Assembly (NCBI RefSeq): GCF_036867195.1
Contig: NZ_JBAJII010000001.1
Location: 1,116,001-1,180,000 of the forward strand
DNA from: Arthrobacter sp. Soc17.1.1.1
Lineage (GTDB): Bacteria > Actinomycetota > Actinomycetes > Actinomycetales > Micrococcaceae
Direction: 5' to 3'
Length of the DNA: 64,000 bases
The position numbers and the translations under genes are program-made. Positions within the stretch are counted from its first letter, which is position 1; the number at the start of each line of letters is the position of its first letter. The notes below the pieces were generated by a model that worked only from the letters and a program-made list of their open reading frames with translations, ran no database searches and was not told the DNA's origin. Of this stretch, positions 52,763 through 63,703 are shown piece after piece.

Positions 52763-53734
52763 ATGACAATGACAGCAGAGCAGGCCACCTGGTTCGCCGG
52801 CACCTTCGACAAGCTCGTCGGCAACGTGGGCCAGGCGGTCCTCGGAAAGTCGACGGTGGTGCGCCTCGTGCTGACCGCCATGCTCGCCGAGGGCCACGTG
52901 CTCCTCGAGGACGCCCCCGGCACCGGCAAGACGATGCTCGCCCGGTCCCTCGCGGCCACGGTCCAGGGCACGCACTCGCGCATCCAGTTCACGCCCGACC
53001 TCCTGCCCTCCGACGTCACCGGCGTGACCATCTACGACCAGAAGACGCAGGCCTTCGAGTACCACAGGGGGCCCATCTTCGCGAACATCGTGCTCGCCGA
53101 CGAGATCAACCGCGCCTCCCCGAAGACCCAGTCCGCGCTGCTCGAGGTCATGGAGGAATCCCGCGTCACGGTGGACGGCGTGAGCTACACCAACGAGCGG
53201 CCCTTCATGGTCATCGCCACCCAGAACCCGATCGAGCAGGCCGGCACCTACCGGCTGCCCGAGGCGCAGCTGGACCGCTTCCTCATCAAGACGGAGATCG
53301 GCTACCCGGACCACGCCTCCACCGTGCAGCTGCTCGGCGGCGCGGCCACGCGTGACCGCTCGCTCGCGCTCACCCCGATCATCACCACCTCCGCGGTGGT
53401 CGACATGGCGAACCTCGCGGCCGAGACGCACGTGGACACCGCTGTCCTCGAGTACATCTCGCGCCTCACCGAGGAGACGCGCTCGGCACCCGAGACCCGC
53501 CTGGGCGTCAGCGTCCGCGGCGCCCTCGCCATGGTGCGCGCCGCGAAGGTCTGGGCCGCCGGACAGGGCCGGCACTACGTGCTGCCCGACGACGTCAAGG
53601 AGCTCGCGCCCTACGTGTGGACGCACCGTTTCGTGATGGACCCGGAGGCCGAATTCGCCGGAGCCACCCCCGAGGCCGTCCTCCGGCGCGTCCTCGCCGA
53701 CGTGTCCGCGCCGCAGCAGCGCGCATCCGCCTAG
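52763..53734 (+). CDS. MoxR-family AAA+ ATPase
   Basis: A 323-residue MoxR ATPase. It carries Walker A APGTGKTML, Walker B VLADEINRASPKTQ, sensor 1 VIATQNPIEQAGTYRLPEAQ, and the DRF arginine region LDRFLIK, with a helical lid after it. MoxR proteins work as chaperones for a partner, nearly always with a DUF58/VWA protein encoded next door, as here. ATG 52763 has AAAGGA eight bases upstream. It sits between the giant genes and the membrane/phosphosignalling genes. Confidence 0.95.
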   Translation: MTMTAEQATWFAGTFDKLVGNVGQAVLGKSTVVRLVLTAMLAEGHVLLEDAPGTGKTMLARSLAATVQGTHSRIQFTPDLLPSDVTGVTIYDQKTQAFEYHRGPIFANIVLADEINRASPKTQSALLEVMEESRVTVDGVSYTNERPFMVIATQNPIEQAGTYRLPEAQLDRFLIKTEIGYPDHASTVQLLGGAATRDRSLALTPIITTSAVVDMANLAAETHVDTAVLEYISRLTEETRSAPETRLGVSVRGALAMVRAAKVWAAGQGRHYVLPDDVKELAPYVWTHRFVMDPEAEFAGATPEAVLRRVLADVSAPQQRASA

Positions 53735-53775
53735 CCCGACCCACGCAGACCGACACAGCAGGCAGCAGGCAGACG

Positions 53776-55176
53776 ATGGCAACCTCCACCACCGGGACCC
53801 GGTCCCGCCGTGCGGACCGGGCGGACCGTGCCGCCCGATCCACCCCGCCGGGAGCACCCGGAAGCGGCCCCTCGGGCCGCGCGCCCCGCCCCGAGCGCCG
53901 GCGGAACCGGGCGGGCGGCGCCCTGCGCCCCGGCTCGCTCCTCGCCGAGTCCGGGCGCTTCGTCCGGGCCGCGCTCGCTCCCGCCGCCACGCGTGCGACG
54001 ACGGCCACCGGCAGGGTGCTCGGACCCGTGGTGTCCGTGGTCAGTCCGCTCGGCCGGCTCCTGATCGTCGCCGTCGCGGTCCTCTGGGTCCTCGGCACCG
54101 TGCTGGGCTGGAGCGAGGCCCTCGTGGCCGCCGTGATGGGCACGCTGCTGGTCCTGCTGGCTGCCGGGTTCATCCTGGGGCGGTCCTCCTACGGCGTCGA
54201 CCTCGACCTGGCGCGGACGCGCGTCGCGGTCGGGGACCGGGCGGTGGGCAGCGTCTCGGTCTCGAACACCTCGGACAGGCCGCTCCTGCCCGCGTCGCTC
54301 GAACTGCCGGTCGGCGCGGCCACGGCCATCTTCCACCTCCCGCGGCTCACCCCCGGGCAGGTCCACGAGGACCTCTTCAGCATCCCCACGCAGCGGCGCG
54401 CGGTCATCGTCGTCGGGCCCGTGCGGTCCGTCCGGGCGGACCCGCTCAGCATCCTCCGCCGTGAGGTGCTCTGGACGGAGCCGACGGACCTGTTCGTGCA
54501 CCCGCGCACCACGCCGCTCGTCGGCTCGGCGGCCGGGTTCATCAAGGACCTCGAAGGGCTCCCCACCAAGGAGCTCTCCAGCGCCGACGTGTCCTTCCAC
54601 GCGCTGCGCGACTACGTGCCCGGCGACGACCGCCGCCACATCCACTGGAAGACCACGGCCCGCACCGGCACGCTCATGGTCCGCCAGTTCGAGGAGACCC
54701 GCCGCTCCCACCTCGCCGTCGCCCTGTCCACCAACACGGACGAGTACGCGTCCGAGGCCGAGTTCGAGCTCGCGGTGTCCGTCGCCGGCTCCATCGGGCT
54801 GCAGGCCATCCGCGAGCAGCGCAACCTGAGCGTCCTGACGCAGGACGGGCCGCTGCGCACCGAGACGGGCCGCAACCTGCTCGACGACATGACGCGCATC
54901 GAGGGGCGCGCGGTCCGCGCCACGGCCCTCGACCTCGCCCGGACGACGGCGGACGCCGTACCCAATGCCTCCGTGGTCTTCTTCGTCGTCGGCCCCGGGG
55001 TGACGCCGTCCCAGCTGAGGTCCGCCGCCGCGTCCATCCCGCCCGGCATCCGCTGCCTCGCGGTCCGCTGTGTGACCGACGGCCAGCAGAGCCGCGCCAC
55101 CATCGGGGACCTGACCGTCCTGACCCTGAACTCCCTCGACGACCTCGCGCTCGTCCTCCGGAAGGCCGCAGCATGA
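53776..55176 (+). CDS. DUF58 domain-containing membrane protein
   Basis: A 466-residue DUF58 protein. A disordered, Arg/Pro-rich 70-residue N-terminus precedes two membrane helices at about 96-140 (LLIVAVAVLWVLGTV, AAVMGTLLVLLAAGFIL). The DUF58 core carries SFHALRDYVPGDDRRHIHWK and TARTGTLMVRQFEE, the family signature. DUF58 is a degenerate VWA-type fold and the usual MoxR partner. It follows moxR after 41 bases and its stop overlaps the next ATG (ATGA). Confidence 0.92.
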   Translation: MATSTTGTRSRRADRADRAARSTPPGAPGSGPSGRAPRPERRRNRAGGALRPGSLLAESGRFVRAALAPAATRATTATGRVLGPVVSVVSPLGRLLIVAVAVLWVLGTVLGWSEALVAAVMGTLLVLLAAGFILGRSSYGVDLDLARTRVAVGDRAVGSVSVSNTSDRPLLPASLELPVGAATAIFHLPRLTPGQVHEDLFSIPTQRRAVIVVGPVRSVRADPLSILRREVLWTEPTDLFVHPRTTPLVGSAAGFIKDLEGLPTKELSSADVSFHALRDYVPGDDRRHIHWKTTARTGTLMVRQFEETRRSHLAVALSTNTDEYASEAEFELAVSVAGSIGLQAIREQRNLSVLTQDGPLRTETGRNLLDDMTRIEGRAVRATALDLARTTADAVPNASVVFFVVGPGVTPSQLRSAAASIPPGIRCLAVRCVTDGQQSRATIGDLTVLTLNSLDDLALVLRKAAA

Positions 55177-57599
55177 ACCGCGCCGCCCAGACAGCCCTGC
55201 CGCCGGTGCCGCGCCTGCAGGCGGGCATCGACGCCGGTGTGCTCCTGCTCCTGCTCGGCCTCGGCGTGCTCGGTTTCGGCCCGACGTTCGGCGGGGACAC
55301 CCGCTACCTCGTCGCAGGCTTCGCGGGCATCGTCCTCGGCCTCGGCCTCGCGTGGCTGGGACGTCTCCGGCGCTGGGGCCTCTGGCCCATGACCGGGGCG
55401 TTCCTCGGCACCTATCTGCTGCTCGGCCACGCGCTCGCCGCCCCGCAGGAGGCCTTCCTCGGGTTCCTGCCCACCCTGCGGTCCCTGCGGATCCTGATCG
55501 TCGGCGTCATCTTCTCCTGGAAGGACCTCCTGACCGTCGCGGACCCCGTGGGTACGGCCAGCGGCATGCTCGTGGTCCCGTTCCTCGCCACCCTGCTGTG
55601 CGCCGTGCTGGCCGGCACCCTCGCCTGGCGCGTGCGCACCCCGTACTGGTCCATGCTGCCGGTCCTCACGCTGTTCGTCGTCGGGATCGCGTTCGGCACC
55701 GACCGGGCCTCCCTGCCCGAGCTCCGCGGGATCCTGATCATCGCCGCGGCCCTGGCGTGGCTGGCGTACCGCCGGGACATCGCCCGCACCGACGCCCGCA
55801 CCCGGGTGGCCGTCAACCCCGCCGTCACGGACCCCGCCACCGCCGGGTCCGGCAGGAACCGCAGGCTCGCGCTCGGCGCGGGCGTCCTCGCGACCGCCAC
55901 CGTCCTGACGCTCGCCGTGAGCCCCCTGGTCGCCGCCGGCCAGGACCGCAAGGTGCTGCGCGACGTCGTCGAACCCCCGGTGGACCTCTTCGCCTACCCC
56001 AGCCCCCTGACGAGCTTCCGGAAGTACGTGAAGGACAACGAGGACACCGTCCTGTTCACCGTGGACGGGCTGCCCGAGGGGGAGCGCGTGCGGCTGGCGG
56101 CGCTGGACGCCTACGACGGCGTGGTCTACAACGTGAATCCGCAGGCCGCCGGGAACTTCGCCCGCGTGGGCGATGCGCAGCAGCTCGGCGACGTGGATCC
56201 CGACGACCTCGACGGCGCCACGAGCGCACAGCTCACCTTCGACATCCGCGACTACTCCGGCGTGTGGCTGCCCGCGGGCGGCGAGCTCGAGGGCGTCCGG
56301 CTCGGCGGCCCGCGCGCGCAGGAGCTCGGCCGGTCCCTCTACTACAACGACGAGGCCCGGACCGCGCTCTCGACGGTCGGCGTGCGGTCCGGCGACACCT
56401 ACGAGGTCAACGCCGTGTTCCCCGAGACGTTCTCCGAGGAGCAGCTGGCGCAGTACGGCTTCGCGGACCTCACCCTGCCGCGCGTGCAGAACGACCCGCC
56501 CGTCGTCGCGGCGAAGGCCGGCGAGTACGTCGGCGCCGTCTCGGAACCGATCGAGCGCGCACGCCGCCTCGAGCAGGTGCTGAGCGCGCAGGGCTTCTTC
56601 AGCAACGGCAAGGAGGACGAGGCGAAGTCGCTGCCCGGTCATGGCGCAGCCCGCATGCTGGGCCTCCTCGACGCGGAGCAGATGGTCGGCGACGACGAGC
56701 AGTACGCGGTGGCCATGGCGCTCATGGCCCGCAAGGTCAACATCCCCGCCCGCGTGGTCATGGGCTTCTACCCGGACTGGGACGAGGTCGGAAGCGCGCA
56801 GGGCCCCCTCGAGATCAAGGGCGGCGACGTACACGCCTGGGTGGAGGTGGCGTTCGACGGCGTGGGCTGGGTGGCTTTCAACCCCACACCCCCCGAGGAC
56901 AACGAACCCGTGCCTCCGCAGCAGCAGCCGAAGTCCTCGCCCAAACCGCAGGTGCTGCAGCCGCCGCCCCCGCCGCAGGAACCCGCCGAGCTCCCACCGG
57001 ACTCGGCGCCCGAGCCGCAGGACGCGGAGGAGCGCGAGAAGGACCTGCTCGACGAGCTGGCGCCGTACCTGGCGATCATCGGCGTCGTCCTCATCCCCGT
57101 CGTCGTGCTGCTGGTGCCGCTCCTCGTCGTCGCCCTGCTCAAGCGCAGGCGGCGGAAGCGCCGCGAGTACCGGGGCAGGCCCGCGGACCGCGTGGGCGGC
57201 GGCTGGAGCGAACTCGTCAGCCTCGCCACGGACCTCGGTGCGGAGACGAACCCGCGCGCCACCCGCCGCGAGAGCGCGCGCGACCTCGGGGCGGCCTTTC
57301 CGCAGAGCAGCGAGTCCACCACGCTGCTCGCCTCACGCGCCGACGCCGGCATCTTCGCGGCCGGCGACCCCAGCGAGGACGAGGTGCAGGACTACTGGCG
57401 GGACGTCCGCACCTCCCTCGACGGCATGCGCGGCTCGGTGGGCTTCTGGAAGCGCCAGCGCGCCCGGTTCTCGCCGCGCTCGCTCCTGCGCGACGCCGAG
57501 GCCCGCAAGGGCGGCGGCAGGCCGGACGCCGGCCCGCGGAGGGGCCGCGGCAGCAGGCGTGCGCGCCGCCAGGGCGGGGCCGGAGGCGGACGATCATGA
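55173..57599 (+). CDS. Membrane transglutaminase-fold protein (TgpA-like), catalytically degenerate
   Basis: An 808-residue TgpA-like protein. About six N-terminal helices lead to an outside transglutaminase-core domain (about 250-590), a Pro-rich stretch, one more helix at about 628-655 and a basic cytoplasmic tail. In the core, the catalytic Cys position of the TgpA motif GxCExxA is D508 (GDDEQYA), His is kept (H554 in VHAWVEV), and the catalytic Asp is N570 (WVAFNPT). Cross-linking activity is therefore unlikely; a binding or scaffolding role fits better. Coupled by ATGA overlaps to both neighbours. Confidence 0.9.
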   Translation: MNRAAQTALPPVPRLQAGIDAGVLLLLLGLGVLGFGPTFGGDTRYLVAGFAGIVLGLGLAWLGRLRRWGLWPMTGAFLGTYLLLGHALAAPQEAFLGFLPTLRSLRILIVGVIFSWKDLLTVADPVGTASGMLVVPFLATLLCAVLAGTLAWRVRTPYWSMLPVLTLFVVGIAFGTDRASLPELRGILIIAAALAWLAYRRDIARTDARTRVAVNPAVTDPATAGSGRNRRLALGAGVLATATVLTLAVSPLVAAGQDRKVLRDVVEPPVDLFAYPSPLTSFRKYVKDNEDTVLFTVDGLPEGERVRLAALDAYDGVVYNVNPQAAGNFARVGDAQQLGDVDPDDLDGATSAQLTFDIRDYSGVWLPAGGELEGVRLGGPRAQELGRSLYYNDEARTALSTVGVRSGDTYEVNAVFPETFSEEQLAQYGFADLTLPRVQNDPPVVAAKAGEYVGAVSEPIERARRLEQVLSAQGFFSNGKEDEAKSLPGHGAARMLGLLDAEQMVGDDEQYAVAMALMARKVNIPARVVMGFYPDWDEVGSAQGPLEIKGGDVHAWVEVAFDGVGWVAFNPTPPEDNEPVPPQQQPKSSPKPQVLQPPPPPQEPAELPPDSAPEPQDAEEREKDLLDELAPYLAIIGVVLIPVVVLLVPLLVVALLKRRRRKRREYRGRPADRVGGGWSELVSLATDLGAETNPRATRRESARDLGAAFPQSSESTTLLASRADAGIFAAGDPSEDEVQDYWRDVRTSLDGMRGSVGFWKRQRARFSPRSLLRDAEARKGGGRPDAGPRRGRGSRRARRQGGAGGGRS

Positions 57600-59049
57600 G
57601 TACGAGTACGCTCCAGTGCCCGCGGTGCGCCGCGTCCCTGCGCCCGGGCACGCTTTATTGTGTTTCCTGTGGCAACAGGATCGGGCACCGGACCGGTCCG
57701 GACCCGGCGCCGGCCGGAGGAAGCGATGGGGTGGGCATGGCGCAGCGTGACCTGGTGGACGCCGCGGCGCTTCGGCGCCTCGTGGCGAAGCTCGTGGACG
57801 TGCTGCCTCCTGCGATCCTCACCGGGGTCCTGACGGCCGTCGGGGTGAGCACCATCGAGACGCAGCAGGTCTCGGCCGTCAGCCAGCAGGTCGACCTCAC
57901 CGGGCTCCTCGTGTCCCAGGGCATCGGCACGCTCGTGTCCCTCGCGTACTCGGTCTTCATCTGGGGCTGGGAGGCCAGGACCGGCAAGACGCCGGGCAAC
58001 CTCCTGCTCGGCATCCGCACCACCGACGAACAGGGCCACCCGGCGGGCTGGCTCGCCGTCTTCGTCCGCGGACTCCTCGTGGGAGTGGCCGGCATCGTCC
58101 CCGTGATCGGCCCCGTGCTCATGCTCGTCTCCAATGTGTTCGATCCCCACGGCAGGAAGCAGGGCTGGCACGACAAGGCCGCGCACACCCGCGTCTTCGA
58201 CGTGCGGGCCGGGCGGAACCCCCTGGAGACCGGCGGTATCGGCGGGCCCGCCTCCTTCGCACCGTCGGAGCCCGCGCCCGGCCTGCAGCCCGTCGCCTCC
58301 CCGGTCCCGGGTACACGCGCGGCCGGCGCACAGGAGCCGGCAGTCCAGCCTGCCCCCGGATCAGCGCCGCCTACCGAACGCGCTCCTGTGCCTGCCTCCG
58401 GGTTCGCCGTGGCCCCGGCATCCTTCCACTCGGACGCGCCCGACGACGCCACGTCGCGCCCCGTGCCGCGGGTCCCGCAGCCGGCCGAGCACGCGTCGAC
58501 CGGCAGCGGCATGCTGCTCCCGGGCCCCGTCCCGCCCTCGGAGGCACCGGACCGTCGCCGCGACACCCCGCCCCCGGCCGCCCCGGCCGTCGTCTCGTTC
58601 GCGCCCGCACCGTCGGAGCCGGCCGGGTCGGCTCCTGCTGCGTCAGCCCCTGCAGTCCCCGCGCCTGCAGCGCACCCCGACGACGACGTCGAGCAGACCC
58701 GCGTGACCACGGGCCGCGCCCCGGGTCCGCTCAAGATCCTCTTCGACAACGGCCGCGAGGTGGAGCTGCGCTCCCACGCGCTGATCGGCAGGAATCCCGC
58801 AGGGCAGAATGGGGAGATGATCGACCAGCTCATCGACTTCTCCGACCAGGGGCGCTCCGTGTCCAAGACGCATCTCCATGTCCGGGTGGAGGGTCAGGGC
58901 CTGTGGGTCTCCGACCGCAACTCCACCAACGGCAGCGCGATCACCGCACCCGACGGGCAGCGCACCCCGGTCCGTGCAGGGGAGACCCTGCTGGCACAGC
59001 CGGGGTCCACCGTGCATTTCGGTGACCGCAGCTTCCTGGTGGTGCGCCC

Positions 59050-59053
<4 letters not shown>
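57596..59053 (+). CDS. Zinc-ribbon/RDD membrane protein with C-terminal FHA domain
   Basis: A 485-residue protein combining a zinc ribbon (CPRCAASLRPGTLYCVSC, residues 8-25), an RDD membrane domain with about three helices (residues 60-205; WEARTGKTPGNLLLGIRT and HDKAAHTRVF), a 150-residue Ala/Pro linker, and a C-terminal FHA domain (ALIGRNPAGQ, SVSKTHLHV, DRNSTNGS). FHA domains bind phospho-threonine. The linker holds DVEQTRVT (T368), a likely phosphorylation site for the kinase in the same operon. ATG 57596 overlaps the preceding stop. Confidence 0.9.
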
Positions 59054-59987
<934 letters not shown>

Positions 59988-59991
<4 letters not shown>

Positions 59992-61982
59992 CCGATCAGC
60001 CGGCGCCCGCCTACGCCTACGCACCCGGCGAGTGGACGGTGCTCGTGCGCGGCCGCCTGCTCGCGGCGCTGCCCGCCGGGACGGCCCCGGCCACCGTCGG
60101 CGCCGTGTGGGACGCGATGGACGACGACGCCGGGATCGGCACGCTCCTGCCGCTCGTGAGCGGCGGCTTCGGGGCCGGACTGGCCGCGATGCCCCCGTTC
60201 GCCGTCGCCTCGACGGCGCAGGGCCTGCACGTCATCCTCCGCGGCCACGTCACCCTGACCGTCGCCGGTCCCACCGGGTCCACCACCTACACGGGGGAGC
60301 GGGTCACCACCTGGACCGAACACCTCCTCGACGGCGGCTCCTCCTTCACGCTGACCTGCGGCCCGCTGGACGGTGTGGAGCCGTCGCTGCCCCTCGTGGG
60401 CGGCGTCGTGCTCGCCGGCTCGATCACCGCGACCCCCGCCGGCACGGGTGCCGGGACAGCCGCCGACACCGGGGCGAAGGCGCAGCTGGCGGCCGGGGCG
60501 GAGGCTCAGCCGGCGGCTGCCGCCGACGCCCGCCGTGCCAGGACCGGCACACCGACCACCGAATCTTCCATCGAGTCTTCGCCCGCGCCGTCCACCGTGT
60601 CTTCCGCCACGCCTTCGCCCGCGTCTCCCGCGGCCCACGGCCGGGAGACCGGTGGCGGCGTCGTGCCCGTCGCGGAGCCCGGCAGCCTCGGCGCCATGGA
60701 TCCGGAGCTCGAGGCCGAGCCGTCCACGGCCGTCGGGCAGCAGGCAGGCGGGCAGCCCGCCGGTGACGCGGGCCCTGCTGCCGGTGCGCCCGATGCCGAC
60801 GACTCCGCTACGATCAACCCGAACCTCTACCTCACGAGCGTCCCCTCCGATGTCGCCGATCCGTCCGTCGTGTCGGCGGCCGAGCCGCTCGTCCCCGTGA
60901 CCGCCCCTCCGGCTGCGGGCCCTGCGGAGGACGACGCCGGACCCGACGGCGGTCCCGGAACTGCCGCCCCGGCGGGCACGGCCGACCAGGCCGTCGAGGC
61001 CGTCGAGGCCGTCGAGGACGACGGCACCTCGGGCCCCGGCTACGACCACCTGTGGGACCAGACCATCGCGCGGCGCGTCGAGGACGCCGCGGTCCGCGAG
61101 GACGACGACGCACCCACCCTCGGCCCGACCCCGGCAACGGAGCCGGCCAGCCCGCCAGTCACCGAGCCGGCTGCATCCGACACCGACGCCGCAGTGCCGG
61201 GAGCGAGCGCGGCGGCACAGGCCCCGGCAACGGGACCGGTCCCCGCGCCGGAGCCGGTCACCCCGCCGACCTTCCTCATCGACTCGGTGCCCTGGGCGAA
61301 GCCCGCCCCCGCGCCTCCCGCCCCAGCCCCCGCGCCTTCCGCCCCGGCCCCCGCGCCTCCCGCGCCCGAACCCGCGCCCAACCTGCCACCCGCCCCCGCC
61401 GATCCCCTCGGCGACCACGACGGCCAGACCATCATGCGCAGCCAGCTGCCCGGCGCCGCGGGGGACACGGGGGCCGGCGACGGGCCGGAGGCTCCGGCCG
61501 GTGCGGACCGCGTCACGGGTACCGGGCCGCTCGTCCTGGCGAGGCTCTGCGTCGCGGGCCACGCCAACGCGCCCACCAGCTCCGCGTGTTCCGTGTGCGG
61601 GGGCCGGCTGCAGGCCGAGACGCGGCAGGTGCACCGCCCCACCCTCGGCGTCATGAGGATCTCCACGGGTGAGGTCGTCGACCTCGACCGGTCCGTCGTC
61701 GTCGGACGCCAGCCGTCCGTGTCCCGCGTGCAGGGCCGGGAGATGCCGCGGCTCGTGCAGGTGCAGTCCGCCTCGGGCGACATCTCGCGCTCCCACGTCG
61801 AGGTGCGCCTCGACGGCTGGCACGTGCTGCTGTGCGACCTGAAGGCCACCAACGGCACGGTGCTCATCCGCGAGGGCCAGCCCCCGCGCCGGCTCGGCCA
61901 GGGGGAGACGGCCTTCCTGCTCGACGGCGACATCGCGCAGCTGGGCGACGACGTCTCCCTCCGTTTCGAGGACCTGCCGTGA
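59988..61982 (+). CDS. FHA-domain protein with novel N-terminal domain and zinc ribbon
   Basis: A 664-residue soluble protein. Residues 10-150 form a compact domain I do not recognise (GEWTVLVRGRLLAALP, VSGGFGAGLAAMPPFAVAS, LHVILRGHVTLTV). A 350-residue Ala/Pro linker contains acidic-Thr motifs at T275, T359 (LWDQTIARR) and T481 (DGQTIMRSQ). A Cys4-like ribbon (C..GHANAPTSSACSVCGG) leads into the FHA domain (VVVGRQPS, ISRSHVEV, DLKATNGTV). It probably docks phosphorylated partners through FHA and is itself a kinase substrate. Coupled to PP2C and kinase genes by overlaps. Confidence 0.86.
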
Positions 61983-63691
61983 GCAGCAGGCGCTCCGCCG
62001 CACCCCCGCCGTCCATCCCCGGGTACCGCTACATGAGCCTGCTCGGCTCCGGCGGCTTCGCCGACGTCTACCTCTACGAGCAGGACAGGCCCCGCCGCCA
62101 GGTGGCCGTCAAGGTGCTCATCTCCGATCTCAAGACCGAGGGCGCCCGCCGCGCGTTCGAGTCCGAGGCCAACCTGATGGCGCAGCTGTCCTCCCACCCG
62201 TACATCGTCACGATCTACGAGGCGGACACCACCGCCGAGGGGCACTCGTACCTGGCCATGGAGTACTGCTCGCGGCCGAGCCTGGACATCCGCTACCGGC
62301 GCGCACGCCTGTCGGTCGCGGAGGCCCTGACCATCGGCATCCAGGTGGCGTCCGCCGTGGAGTCGGCCCACCGCGCGGGGATCGCGCACCGTGACATCAA
62401 GCCCGCGAACATCCTCGTGACGGACTACAACCGGCCCGCCCTGACCGACTTCGGCATCTCGGGCACCATGGAGTCCAGCGGTACGGACGAGGACCAGGGC
62501 ATGTCCATCCCGTGGTCCCCGCCCGAGGCGTTCCACGGCGGCGGGCTCGACGGCGTCAAGGTGGACGTCTGGGCGCTCGGCGCCACGGTCTACACGCTGC
62601 TCGCCGGGCGTTCGCCCTTCGTGTTCCCCGGCATGGACAACTCGCAGGCCGCGCTCATGGACCGCATCGCCACCATGCCCCTGCAGCGCACCGGGCGCGA
62701 GGACGTGCCCGACTCCCTGGAGCTCGCGCTCGCCACGGCCATGTCCAAGCAGCCGGGCTCACGCTTCGAGTCCGCCTACTCCTTCGCCCTGACCCTGCAG
62801 CGCATCCAGACGGAACTGGGCTACTCGGTCACCCCGTTCGAGGTGCTCGACGACGCCCCGCAGCAGGACACCGACGACGACGGCGGCGCGGAGGAGACGC
62901 GCGTGCGGCGCGTCGTGTCCATCGACCCCGAGTCCACCACCTTCGGGCCCACGTTCCCGAAGGCCGCCCTCCCGGGCGCGGCGTTCCCGGAGCGTGACGG
63001 GACGGGCCGCACCGGCCGGAACCGCCCCGTGGTCGGGGAGGCCACCGGAGGACCCGGTGCTCCCGGCTCCACCACCCCCTCGGTGACGGGCGCACTGCCC
63101 GCCCCGGCGTCCGCCGCCGTCCCGGCCGGCCTCCCGGACACGGGCTGGGAGGAGCGGACCGTCCTGCGCGGAGCCGGCGCCTCGGACCCGCTGCCTCTCG
63201 ACACCACGCTGCACCGCCCCGCGACGGCGGGAGCGACCGCGGCCGAAGCACCCGGGGCGGTCGCGCCGGCCCGGCGCCGGCTCCCGCTGCTGCTCGGCGT
63301 CGGGGCGCTCCTGGTGCTCGGCACCGCGGGCGGGGCCGCCGCCGTCGTGCTCGGCGGCAGCGACGCGGAACCGGCGCCGCCGCCGGGGCTGACCCAACCG
63401 CCGTCGGACCCGATGGCCGGCCTCGAGGGGAACGTCCCGGCGCCCGAGGGCCTCACGGGTGTCCCCCAGGGCGGCGACGTCGTCTTCGCGTGGACCAACC
63501 CGGACCCCCAGGAGGGCGACCTCTTCCGCTTCCGCACCGTCACGGTGCAGGAGGAGGGCGACTGGGTCCGGACGCAGCAGCTCTCGGCGACCGTCCAGGC
63601 CAACCCGTCCGGCACCACGTGCATCGAGGTGCAGCTCGCACGCAGCAACGGGGCCTCCTCGACACCCGTGCCCGCCTGCTACCCGGAATAG
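61979..63691 (+). CDS. Transmembrane Ser/Thr protein kinase with FnIII-like ectodomain
   Basis: A 570-residue Hanks-type kinase: glycine loop LGSGGFADVYL, VAVKVL, D139 in AHRDIKPAN, DFGISG, and an unusual IPWSPPEAF in place of APE. The linker holds EETRV (T307) and EERTV (T394). One helix at about 432-458 (LLLGVGALLVLGTAGGAAAVV) leads to a 110-residue outside domain, FnIII-like in pattern (PEGLTGVPQGGDVVFAW), with a Cys pair near the end. It may sense the FnIII-bearing giant proteins. The start is GTG 61979, overlapping the FHA stop (GTGA). Confidence 0.92.
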   Translation: MSSRRSAAPPPSIPGYRYMSLLGSGGFADVYLYEQDRPRRQVAVKVLISDLKTEGARRAFESEANLMAQLSSHPYIVTIYEADTTAEGHSYLAMEYCSRPSLDIRYRRARLSVAEALTIGIQVASAVESAHRAGIAHRDIKPANILVTDYNRPALTDFGISGTMESSGTDEDQGMSIPWSPPEAFHGGGLDGVKVDVWALGATVYTLLAGRSPFVFPGMDNSQAALMDRIATMPLQRTGREDVPDSLELALATAMSKQPGSRFESAYSFALTLQRIQTELGYSVTPFEVLDDAPQQDTDDDGGAEETRVRRVVSIDPESTTFGPTFPKAALPGAAFPERDGTGRTGRNRPVVGEATGGPGAPGSTTPSVTGALPAPASAAVPAGLPDTGWEERTVLRGAGASDPLPLDTTLHRPATAGATAAEAPGAVAPARRRLPLLLGVGALLVLGTAGGAAAVVLGGSDAEPAPPPGLTQPPSDPMAGLEGNVPAPEGLTGVPQGGDVVFAWTNPDPQEGDLFRFRTVTVQEEGDWVRTQQLSATVQANPSGTTCIEVQLARSNGASSTPVPACYPE

Positions 63692-63703
63692 GAGAGGAAC
63701 ACC

